The notes under the pieces are model-generated. The model saw nothing but the letters and a program-made list of their open reading frames with translations, made no database searches and was not told the DNA's origin. Shown one piece after another: positions 1-7,708 of a stretch of 13,441 bases of DNA (positions are counted from its first letter, which is position 1; each line of letters begins with the position of its first letter). The DNA comes from an uncultured Oscillospiraceae bacterium (GTDB taxonomy: Bacteria > Bacillota > Clostridia > Oscillospirales > Oscillospiraceae). The DNA is taken from NCBI GenBank assembly GCA_934621665.1, contig CAKTUT010000032.1:1-13441 (forward strand), given 5' to 3'. The position numbers were made by a program, and so were the translations under genes.

Positions 1-6
1 GTGCAT

Positions 7-67
7 TCGCACGATGCGAGTGTGCGTAGCACACGGGATTCTTGATTAAATATTTTAATCAAGAATC
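7..67. repeat. Three tandem perfect hairpins with 3-nt loops
   Basis: Three perfect inverted repeats lie almost end to end, each with a trinucleotide loop. They are 7-19 (TCGCA, loop CGA, TGCGA), 20-34 (GTGTGC, loop GTA, GCACAC) and 37-67 (14-bp AT-rich arms, loop TAT). The last begins 5 bases beyond the stop codon of the minus-strand nitroreductase gene. No T-tract follows on either strand, so it is not a textbook intrinsic terminator, although it could still end or stabilise the transcript. The array may continue past the left edge of the window. It could be a REP-like intergenic repeat; copy number cannot be judged from here. Confidence 0.7.
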
Positions 68-71
68 AGTA

Positions 72-752
72 TTAAACTTCTTTCCAGACGAAATTCTCTT
101 TCCCTGCACCAAGCTCAAAGTGCAGTTTGACGATGCCAAGGTCAATCTTGCTGTATGGTCCGCCTTTGCTGCTCAGCGCCACGCTGTCGCCTTCCTGGGC
201 AAGATAAAAGCTCTGCTGATTCACCGCCGTGGGCGCGAGCAGCGCTGCTTCTACGCCGCGGCGAAACCAGTCGGGCGAGGCGTCAGAGAGATTGCTGAGT
301 TCCTCGGCCGAACGGCTTTTGTGCGCACGCCCGGGACTTATGCCGTAGCCGATGGCAATGACGCAGATGAGCTTGTCGCCGGGGTTGATGATAATGGGGC
401 ACTTGCGCTTGCTGTAGGTCAGTGCAACCCAGCAGGTGCTGAGGCCAAGCGCCTGCGCTTCCAGTACCAGCTTTTCGCCGTAGTAGCCCGCGACGGTTTC
501 GCGGTTTTCAATCTCAGGTGCGGCCAGCGCGATATAGTTGCGCACGCCGGAGAAATGACCATAGTGCGCCATAAGGCCGGAAAAGGCTTTCGGTTCGTTT
601 GTTACCAGCTGAATACGCAGACCGCTTGCCTGATTATACTGCTTGATGCTGGCAGTCAGTGCGGCCAGCGCGTCTGGCTCGATGGGTTTTGTCAAATAGC
701 TGCGGACGGAGTGCCGCTTTTCCATCGCGCCTTGCCACTGTGCTTCATTCAT
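72..752 (-). CDS. TM1586-type nitroreductase family protein
   Basis: Predicted 226-residue FMN-dependent nitroreductase-fold protein, probably cytoplasmic, of unknown substrate. The N-terminus has the family's phosphate-contacting pattern RHSVRSY (residues 13-19). A second conserved block, GYYGEKLVLEAQALGLSTCW (89-108), matches the helix that packs on the flavin. APTAVNQQSF (173-182) matches the conserved block that opens the second half of TM1586-like proteins. The ATG at 752 was chosen because AAGGAGG lies 7 bases upstream. The reading frame stays open to 1013, but that extension crosses the pyrG terminator and the end of pyrG and is not protein-like. A weak promoter-like TATGATATACT lies about 25 bases upstream of the start. 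The gene follows pyrG but is cut off from it by a terminator, so it is probably transcribed alone. Family assignment is good; function is not known. Confidence 0.85.
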   Translation of the reverse strand: MNEAQWQGAMEKRHSVRSYLTKPIEPDALAALTASIKQYNQASGLRIQLVTNEPKAFSGLMAHYGHFSGVRNYIALAAPEIENRETVAGYYGEKLVLEAQALGLSTCWVALTYSKRKCPIIINPGDKLICVIAIGYGISPGRAHKSRSAEELSNLSDASPDWFRRGVEAALLAPTAVNQQSFYLAQEGDSVALSSKGGPYSKIDLGIVKLHFELGAGKENFVWKEV

Positions 753-775
753 GATGTCCGCCTCCTTTTTGGGCA

Positions 776-816
776 AGTATATCATAAAGCGGCGGCAAAA
801 GGAAAGACAGAAATTG
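776..816 (-). promoter_or_regulatory. Possible weak promoter of the nitroreductase gene
   Basis: On the minus strand a TATGATATACT stretch (two overlapping -10-like hexamers) lies between the pyrG terminator and the SD of the nitroreductase gene. No good -35 hexamer is seen at 16-18 bases. It is proposed mainly because the preceding terminator implies that a promoter is needed here. Confidence 0.3.
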
Positions 817-842
817 TGAATTTTCTGCGGAGACAACATATG

Positions 843-878
843 CAAAAAACGGACGCAAGCGTTACCTTGCGCCCGTTT
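843..878 (-). terminator. Intrinsic terminator of pyrG
   Basis: Minus-strand hairpin with 13-bp arms (one G-U pair): 5' arm at 878-866, 6-base loop, 3' arm at 859-847, running into a TTTTTT tract at 849-844. It begins 10 bases after the pyrG stop codon. This is a textbook rho-independent terminator and separates pyrG from the downstream nitroreductase gene. Confidence 0.9.
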
Positions 879-888
879 GCAGTTTTCA

Positions 889-2571
<1,683 letters not shown>

Positions 2572-3159
2572 TCAGCCGTCATAGGTGCGGATGATGCATT
2601 CTGCGGCCTCGCGGCTTGAGATGCGCTCGTCCATGGCGCGCTTTTCAATCAGACGGTGCGCCTCCTGCTCACTCAGATGCAGGCGGTCAATCAAAAGCCA
2701 TTTTGCATGATTTACCGTACGGATAGCGGCAAGCTTTTCCAGTAGCGAGCGGTTTGTCGTCTCCATTTTTTCCAACCGCGTGCGAAGCGCTGATAGAAGC
2801 TTGATGGCGGAATAAAATGCCTGCCTTGAAAATGGCTTTGGGAGCGTCAGGACACCAGCACTTTCGCACCGAAAGCTGGTCTTTTCATATAGCTCACTTT
2901 TGACCAGAAGTAAAACGCCGATGCTTCCCTCGGCGGCCTCCAGCGCAAAATCCGTGCCAAAGGTGTCGGAAAGCGGCGCGTCAATCAGAAGAATATCCAC
3001 CGGCTTTTCCGCCATCAGGCGGCGCGCTTCGCCGGCACTGTGAACGCACAGGTGCGGCGCGAACTCCGATTGGGGAAACAGGTGTGACAGATAGCTTTGC
3101 AGTTCATCGCGTGGCGAGACGATCAAAATCTGCCGCCGGGGCTTGGATGACAGAAGCAT
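2572..3159 (-). CDS. ANTAR-domain RNA-binding antitermination regulator
   Basis: Predicted 195-residue regulator: a receiver-like domain (about 10-122), a short helical linker, and an ANTAR domain (about 130-191). The ANTAR domain shows the family pattern HAKWLLIDRLHLSEQEAHRL (151-170) followed by AMDERISSREAAECII. ANTAR proteins bind paired hexaloop RNA hairpins and block transcription termination. In the receiver part the phosphoacceptor position (Asp60 in LLIDAPL) and Lys108 in LPKPF are present, but the usual acidic pair after strand 1 reads Ser-Pro (ILIVSPRD) and the switch Ser/Thr position is Val, so phosphorylation control is doubtful. The ATG at 3159 was chosen because AAGGGG, overlapping the glnA stop codon, sits 7 bases upstream; a GTG at 3186 would overlap glnA. 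It is evidently in an operon with glnA, and a matching target is seen in the glnA leader. Confidence 0.9.
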   Translation of the reverse strand: MLLSSKPRRQILIVSPRDELQSYLSHLFPQSEFAPHLCVHSAGEARRLMAEKPVDILLIDAPLSDTFGTDFALEAAEGSIGVLLLVKSELYEKTSFRCESAGVLTLPKPFSRQAFYSAIKLLSALRTRLEKMETTNRSLLEKLAAIRTVNHAKWLLIDRLHLSEQEAHRLIEKRAMDERISSREAAECIIRTYDG

Positions 3160-3170
3160 AGGCGCGCCCC

Positions 3171-4379
3171 TTATGCCAGCAGGCACGCGCGCATGGCCTC
3201 AGGCAGTACCGAGGCGACGAACTTGCTCTCCCGTGCCAGCATAGCTGCTTCATCAAGGCTGAGGGGAAGTGACTGAAGCTGCGCGGTTTCAGCGGCGTCC
3301 GCGTGAAACAGGTTCAGATCGGTGGGCAGCGGCAGGGGAATGTTGTGCTGAATGCCGTCCAGTCCCGCACGGATGAGAAGCGCATAGGCAAGATACGGAT
3401 TTGCTGTGGGATCGGGCGAGCGCAGCTCCATGCGTGCATATTCGCCGCTTGCCGCAGGAATGCGGATGAGCTGAGAGCGGTTTTCGCGTGACCAGGTGAC
3501 GTATTTTGGCGCTTTGTTGCGGCCAAGACGCTGGTAAGAATCGCGGCAGGGGTTTAAAAATACGGTGATTTCGCGGATGTGTGCCAGAATCCCCGCCATA
3601 AACTGCGGCGTGCGGTCGATGCCGTCGGCGCAGCGAAGTGAAATGTTGATATGCAGGCCGTTACCGCTTGCGCCAGGCAGCGGCTTTGGCGAAAAGTCGG
3701 CGCAAAGGCCATTCTGCATTGCAGCGGCCTTGACGACCGTCATAAAGTTCAGCGCATTGTCCGCTGCGCTTAGCGCGTCGCTGTAGCGGAAGTCAATTTC
3801 ATTTTGGCCGGGGCCTTCCTCGTGGTGAGAGCTTTCGGGCGAGATGCCCATCTCCTGTAGGGTAAAGCAGATCTCACGCCGGATGACCTCGCCCTTGTCC
3901 TCAGGCGCAACGTCCATATAACCGGCCGTATCAAGCGGCGTTTTGGTGGGCTGACCCTTTTCGTCGGTCTCAAACAGATAAAACTCATATTCCGGGCCGA
4001 AGAACAGCTGAATACCGGCTGCGCGCGCCTCATTTACTGCGGCACTGAGAATGGCGCGGCTGTCCTTTTCATACGGCGTGCTGTCGGGATAACGGATGTC
4101 GCAGAACATTCGCACAACCTTTCCCTGTACCGCGTGCCATGGCAGCGCCGTGAGCGTGGCGGCAATGGGGTGCAGAAACAGGTCGGAGCGAACCTCGCTT
4201 TCAAAGCCGGCAATGGCCGATGCATCAAAGGAAATGCCGCTTTTGAATGCGCGCGGCAGTTCGGATGGCATAATGGCGATGCTCTTCTGCCGCCCGCGGC
4301 AGTCGGTAAAGGCAAGCTGGATAAAACGGATATCCTCCTGCTCTACAAGCTCCATTACATCGTCAGTGGTATACTGCAT
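3171..4379 (-). CDS. glnA: Short glutamine synthetase-family protein (GlnA-like)
   Basis: Glutamine synthetase (GS) fold, 402 residues against about 440-445 for a usual Bacillota GlnA. The N-terminal beta-grasp domain (about 1-105) includes FDASAIAGF (51-59), equivalent to the family's DGSSI latch. The catalytic domain has metal ligands in FGPEYEFYLF (Glu130, Glu132), HHEEGPGQNEIDF (185-197) and GNGLHINISL (His243), and substrate/ATP arginines in NRSQLIRIPA and ELRSPDP. Two oddities stand out. The flap segment that normally reads GYEAP, carrying the catalytic Glu (Glu327 in Salmonella numbering), reads GRNKAP. The C-terminal 40 or so residues of ordinary GlnA are absent. The start is supported by AAAGGAG 9 bases upstream. 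It is followed 11 bases later by the ANTAR gene. It may make glutamine or act on another amine; the symbol is by family only. Confidence 0.85.
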   Translation of the reverse strand: MQYTTDDVMELVEQEDIRFIQLAFTDCRGRQKSIAIMPSELPRAFKSGISFDASAIAGFESEVRSDLFLHPIAATLTALPWHAVQGKVVRMFCDIRYPDSTPYEKDSRAILSAAVNEARAAGIQLFFGPEYEFYLFETDEKGQPTKTPLDTAGYMDVAPEDKGEVIRREICFTLQEMGISPESSHHEEGPGQNEIDFRYSDALSAADNALNFMTVVKAAAMQNGLCADFSPKPLPGASGNGLHINISLRCADGIDRTPQFMAGILAHIREITVFLNPCRDSYQRLGRNKAPKYVTWSRENRSQLIRIPAASGEYARMELRSPDPTANPYLAYALLIRAGLDGIQHNIPLPLPTDLNLFHADAAETAQLQSLPLSLDEAAMLARESKFVASVLPEAMRACLLA

Positions 4380-4426
4380 CGCTGCGCGCTCCTTTCAAAA
4401 GTGCCTCAATTTCCGCAGAAAAAGCG

Positions 4427-4487
4427 AAAAAGAGTGTTCCGGAGCGGGAGACAAGTGCTCCTCATACCGCAAACACCCTTGTTTACC
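4427..4487 (-). promoter_or_regulatory. glnA leader: ANTAR-type hexaloop hairpin overlapping a terminator
   Basis: The minus-strand RNA beginning near 4487 can form a 6-bp stem, GUAAAC/GUUUGC (one U-G pair), closed by the hexaloop AAGGGU (4480-4475). A is at loop position 1 and G at position 4, the known ANTAR-target signature. The same bases 4478-4467 can instead pair with 4442-4432 to make a longer, imperfect terminator stem containing an inner GGAG/CUCC stem. That stem is followed by five U at 4431-4427, CGC, then five more U. The two folds exclude each other. The second canonical hexaloop is not clear: the next small hairpin has a 7-base loop. Confidence 0.6.
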
Positions 4488-4492
4488 GGGGT

Positions 4493-4521
4493 ATTATAAT
4501 CTGCACAGGTCGGTTTGTCAA
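4493..4521 (-). promoter_or_regulatory. Consensus sigma-A promoter of glnA
   Basis: A perfect TTGACA (4521-4516), a 17-base spacer and a perfect TATAAT (4498-4493) on the minus strand. The predicted transcript start is at the GG near 4487-4486, so the RNA would begin at the base of the hexaloop hairpin. A full-consensus promoter fits control by termination in the leader rather than at initiation. Confidence 0.93.
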
Positions 4522-4550
4522 TCCAGGATTTCGCGATTTTGGGAAATAGC

Positions 4551-4579
4551 TTGACTGTTGGCGAACATCGTCGTATTAT
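4551..4579 (+). promoter_or_regulatory. Promoter of guaA
   Basis: TTGACT (4551-4556), a 17-base spacer and TATTAT (4574-4579). It lies 62 bases upstream of the guaA start and diverges from the glnA promoter, with 29 bases between the two -35 boxes. The leader of roughly 55 bases shows no purine riboswitch fold that I can recognise. Confidence 0.8.
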
Positions 4580-4641
4580 TTAAGAGGTATTGCGTCTGGC
4601 GTTATGCGGGCGTATGCATTAAACGAAACGAGGTTAGATGG

Positions 4642-6186
4642 ATGAGAGCAAAACAATGTGTCATCGTGCTGGACTTTGGCGGACAGTACAACCAGCTGAT
4701 CGCGCGCCGTGTGCGCGAGGCGAACGTGTACTGTGAGGTTAAGCCCTGCACAACGCCGCTGACGGAGCTGATGAAGCTTCAGCCGATTGGCTTTATCTTT
4801 ACCGGAGGTCCACAGAGCGTCTATGCCGAGGGTTCGCCGCAGGTCGATCCAGCAATTTTCACGCTGGGACTGCCGATTCTTGGAATCTGCTATGGCTGTC
4901 AGCTGGTTGCGCACAATCTGGGCGGCAAGGTGACGGCGGCACAGAATGATACTGCGCGCGAATACGGTAAGACAGAGACTTGGTTTGACACAAGCTGCAC
5001 TCTTTTCCATGGCATGAAAGATCAGAGCATCACATGGATGAGTCATGGCGACTATATGGCAAAAGTGCCCGACGGCTTTACGCTGTGCGCACACTCGGCG
5101 GCGTGCCCCACAGTTGGTATCTGCGACGAGAGCCGCAAGATCTACGGTGTGCAGTTCCACCCGGAGGTAAACCACACCGAGGAGGGAACGCTGATTCTGC
5201 GCAATTTCCTCTATCGTGTCTGCGGTGCAACTGGCGACTGGACGATGGCGGACTATCGTCAGACGGCCATCAAGGCCATCCGGGAAAAGGTTGGCAGCGG
5301 TAAGGCGCTTTTGGCGCTGTCGGGCGGCGTTGACTCGTCGGTCGCGGCGGCACTGATGGCCGAGGCGATCGGCAATCAGCTGACGTGCGTATTTGTCGAT
5401 CACGGCCTGATGCGAAAAGATGAGGGCGACGAGGTGGAAGCGGCGTTCTCCAAGTGGGATATTAACTTTGTCCGCGTCAATGCCGAAGAGCGCTTTCTGA
5501 CGAAGCTTGCCGGTGTCAGCGATCCCGAGACGAAGCGCAAGATTATCGGCGAGGAGTTTATCCGTGTATTTGAGGCGGAGGCCAAGAAGATCGGCGCGGT
5601 TGATTTTCTGGTGCAGGGTACAATTTATCCGGATGTCATTGAGTCCGGCCTTGGCAACTCGGCTGTTATCAAGAGCCACCACAATGTTGGCGGCCTGCCG
5701 GACTATGTGGATTTCAAGGAAATCATTGAGCCGCTGCGGATGCTGTTTAAGGATGAGGTGCGCGGCCTTGGGCGTGAACTTGGGCTGCCGGAATATCTGG
5801 TTATGCGTCAGCCGTTCCCGGGTCCAGGTCTTGCCATCCGCGTGATCGGCGATATTACAAAGGAAAAGCTGGACACGCTGCGTGAGGCGGATTTCATTTT
5901 CCGCGACGAGATTGCAAAGGCGGGCTATGACCGCCAGATGAACCAGTATTTCGCGGTGCTTACGTCCATGCGTTCGGTTGGCGTTATGGGCGACGGCCGG
6001 ACGTATGACTATACGCTGGCGCTGCGCGGCGTGACCACGTCTGACTTTATGACCGCCGATTGGGCGCGGATTCCGTATGACGTGCTGGATCGCATCTCGA
6101 CTAGAATCGTAAACGAGGTGCGCGGCATCAACCGAATTGTATACGATATTACGAGCAAACCACCTGCGACCATTGAGTGGGAGTAA
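4642..6186 (+). CDS. guaA: GMP synthase (glutamine-hydrolysing)
   Basis: Converts XMP to GMP using ATP and glutamine, in the cytoplasm; last step of guanine nucleotide synthesis. 514 residues, the normal length. The class I amidotransferase domain (about 6-195) has Cys83 in GICYG and His173/Glu175 in QFHPEV. The ATP-pyrophosphatase domain carries the P-loop LSGGVDSS (226-233) and the family block [16 protein letters not shown] (389-404). The C-terminal dimerisation domain ends with the diagnostic [14 protein letters not shown]. The ATG at 4642 was chosen over an in-frame TTG at 4558 because homologous sequence starts just after it, GAGG lies upstream, and the TTG falls inside the promoter. 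It is followed by a strong terminator, so it is probably a single-gene unit. Its neighbours glnA and pyrG concern glutamine supply and another glutamine-dependent nucleotide enzyme. Confidence 0.98.
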   Translation: MRAKQCVIVLDFGGQYNQLIARRVREANVYCEVKPCTTPLTELMKLQPIGFIFTGGPQSVYAEGSPQVDPAIFTLGLPILGICYGCQLVAHNLGGKVTAAQNDTAREYGKTETWFDTSCTLFHGMKDQSITWMSHGDYMAKVPDGFTLCAHSAACPTVGICDESRKIYGVQFHPEVNHTEEGTLILRNFLYRVCGATGDWTMADYRQTAIKAIREKVGSGKALLALSGGVDSSVAAALMAEAIGNQLTCVFVDHGLMRKDEGDEVEAAFSKWDINFVRVNAEERFLTKLAGVSDPETKRKIIGEEFIRVFEAEAKKIGAVDFLVQGTIYPDVIESGLGNSAVIKSHHNVGGLPDYVDFKEIIEPLRMLFKDEVRGLGRELGLPEYLVMRQPFPGPGLAIRVIGDITKEKLDTLREADFIFRDEIAKAGYDRQMNQYFAVLTSMRSVGVMGDGRTYDYTLALRGVTTSDFMTADWARIPYDVLDRISTRIVNEVRGINRIVYDITSKPPATIEWE

Positions 6187-6305
6187 TTCCGAAAACGCCG
6201 GAAACCCGCATGAATACAGGCTTTTTTGCCCGTCAAAATGGCTCGTGATACTGGATTGATACTATTTTTTCAAATCCGGCACTCCGAGAGAATGATTCCA
6301 AAATG

Positions 6306-6358
6306 ACAAGCAAAACCGTCCTGCTGAAAGGCACTCAGCAGGACGGTTTTTTGCTTGT
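6306..6358 (+). terminator. Strong intrinsic terminator after guaA
   Basis: Long hairpin: arms 6306-6327 and 6335-6358 with a 7-base loop. The GC-rich core (6316-6327 with 6335-6346) is followed by six T, then by a further complementary stretch. An A-rich run on the left arm gives a T-tract on the other strand, so it could also stop minus-strand transcription. Confidence 0.92.
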
Positions 6359-6373
6359 CTTATTTCTTTTTCC

Positions 6374-6389
6374 AAGGAATATATTCCTT
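6374..6389. repeat. 16-bp perfect palindrome upstream of the R-M gene
   Basis: AAGGAATATATTCCTT is self-complementary over all 16 bases. It lies about 110 bases upstream of the predicted promoter of the restriction-modification gene and just beyond the guaA terminator. It could be an operator for a dimeric regulator, but no regulator is encoded beside it. Confidence 0.5.
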
Positions 6390-6400
6390 ACGTCCCCAAT

Positions 6401-6437
6401 CTGTCACCAGCGCTTGATGCAGAGCATCGCGCGACAG
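6401..6437 (+). repeat. Bulged 14-bp hairpin upstream of the R-M gene
   Basis: CTGTC (6401-6405) pairs with GACAG (6433-6437), GCGC (6410-6413) with GCGC (6429-6432), and GATGC (6416-6420) with GCATC (6424-6428) around the loop AGA. Bulges of 4 and 2 bases lie on the left arm only. No T-tract follows directly. Its role is unknown. Confidence 0.5.
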
Positions 6438-6494
6438 GTGTCACGGGTATTTTGCGCTCAGACGTATTTTTTTGCTGAATTTATCGGGCGAATG

Positions 6495-6503
6495 TGATAC
6501 AAT
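6495..6503 (+). promoter_or_regulatory. Extended -10 promoter of the R-M gene
   Basis: TG at 6495-6496 is followed by A and then TACAAT (6498-6503), an extended -10 element. Only a weak -35 is seen (TGAATT at a 17-base spacing). The start codon at 6539 is about 30 bases downstream of the predicted transcript start. Confidence 0.6.
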
Positions 6504-6538
6504 AAACCTGTAAACTTGTCGATTTAGAAGAGGTACGT

Positions 6539-7708
6539 ATGAAAACGGGAAAAAAGCCGACCTATATCAGCCTGTTCAGCAGCGCCGGTGTGGGGTGCTA
6601 CGGCTTCAAGCTGGAGGCGTTCGACTGCATTGCAACCAACGAATTGATTGCGAGAAGACTGGACGTACAGCGGTTTAATCAAAAGTGTAAATATGAAAGC
6701 GGCTATATCTGCGGCGATATTACCGAGGAAGCGACGAAAACGTCGCTTTATGAGCAGATTGACCTTTGGAAAAAGGAAGAGCAGCTGACGCGTGTGGACG
6801 TGGTGATCGCCACGCCGCCGTGTCAGGGAATGTCGGTTGCAAACCACAAGAAGCACGATGATGAAATTGTCCGAAACTCGCTTGTGGTTGAGTCGCTCAA
6901 GCTCATTGAACAGATTCATCCGCGCTTTTTTGTGCTGGAAAACGTGCCTGCATTCATGAGAACGGCCTGTACAGACGTGGATCAGAAGATCAAGACGATT
7001 GGCGAGGCGATCGAAAAGCACCTTGGCGCGGACTATTCCTATGCCGCGCATGTGATCAATTTTAAAAATTACGGTGCATGCTCAAGCCGCCAGCGCACGT
7101 TGGTTATTGGCGTGTGCAAAGACCTGTCAGATGAAATTTCTCCGCTGGAGCTGTTCCCGAAAATGCAAAAGGAGCAGACGCTGCGCCAGACCATTGGGCA
7201 GATGAAGCCTCTGCGGGAATACGGTGAGATTGACGAGAGCGATATTTATCATTCGTTTCGAATGTATCCGGAACATATGCGCGCATGGATTTCTGACCTC
7301 AAGGAGGGCGAGTCTGCGTTTGACAACGCGGACAACAGCAAGAAACCGCATCAGGTGATCGGTGGGGAGATTGTCGTCAATCAGCGCAAAAACGGCGATA
7401 AATACACACGCCAGTACTGGGATAAGGTCGGCCCATGCATCCATACGCGCAACGACCAGCTGGCAAGCCAGAATACGATCCATCCGAGCGACGACCGTGT
7501 GTTCAGCATCCGTGAGCTGATGCGGATGATGAGCGTGCCGGATTCGTTCAGATGGACGAGCAGAGCCGTGGACGAGCTGAATCGGATGCCGCTGGAACAA
7601 AAGCGGGAGTTTCTGAAAAAAGAGGAGATCAAAATTCGGCAGTCGCTTGGCGAGGCCGTCCCAACTGCGATTTTCCGCGCGATTGCGGAGAAAATCAAAG
7701 CCGCGCTT
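6539..7708 (+). other. Domain: C5-cytosine DNA methyltransferase (residues 1-390)
   Basis: Motif I is ISLFSSAGVGCYGF (10-23). Motif IV, ATPPCQGMS (91-99), carries the catalytic Cys95. Motif VI is ENV (134-136). Motif VIII is GACSSRQRTLVIG (179-191), with SSR where PQSR is common. A short variable region follows. Motif IX is represented by SIRELMRMMSVPDSF (323-337), and motif X by GEAVPTAIFRAIAEKI (371-386), where GNAVP is usual. The order and spacing are those of an intact, active enzyme. The target-recognition stretch between VIII and IX (about 195-320) is compact. Confidence 0.93.

Larger units (their letters stand above)
6187..6538. other. 352-base gene-free stretch between guaA and the R-M gene
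   Basis: No convincing gene is seen on either strand. It holds the guaA terminator (6306-6358), a perfect 16-bp palindrome (6374-6389), a bulged hairpin (6401-6437) and an extended -10 promoter just before the restriction-modification gene. No control (C) protein gene or integrase remnant is present. The part at 6187-6300 shows only a short TGATACT direct repeat near 6247-6266 and nothing else I can interpret. Confidence 0.6.

Noticed and set aside
3160..3186. GTG start for the ANTAR gene overlapping glnA by 16 bases
   Set aside because: The ATG at 3159 has AAGGGG at proper spacing; the extra nine residues do not look like part of the receiver fold.
3171..3300. Frameshifted glnA C-terminus
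   Set aside because: The missing C-terminal helix is not found in other frames, and the ANTAR gene with its own SD follows at once. It appears to be a natural short form.
4558..4641. In-frame TTG start 28 codons upstream of guaA
   Set aside because: It lies within the guaA promoter, upstream of the predicted transcript start, and has no SD. GuaA homology begins at Met 4642.
4580..4641. Purine or PreQ-type riboswitch in the guaA leader
   Set aside because: The leader is only about 55 bases and shows no conserved three-way junction elements.
4576..5682. 368-codon minus-strand open frame opposite guaA
   Set aside because: guaA is unmistakable on the plus strand. The antisense frame has no SD, no recognisable motif and a composition typical of GC-rich antisense frames.
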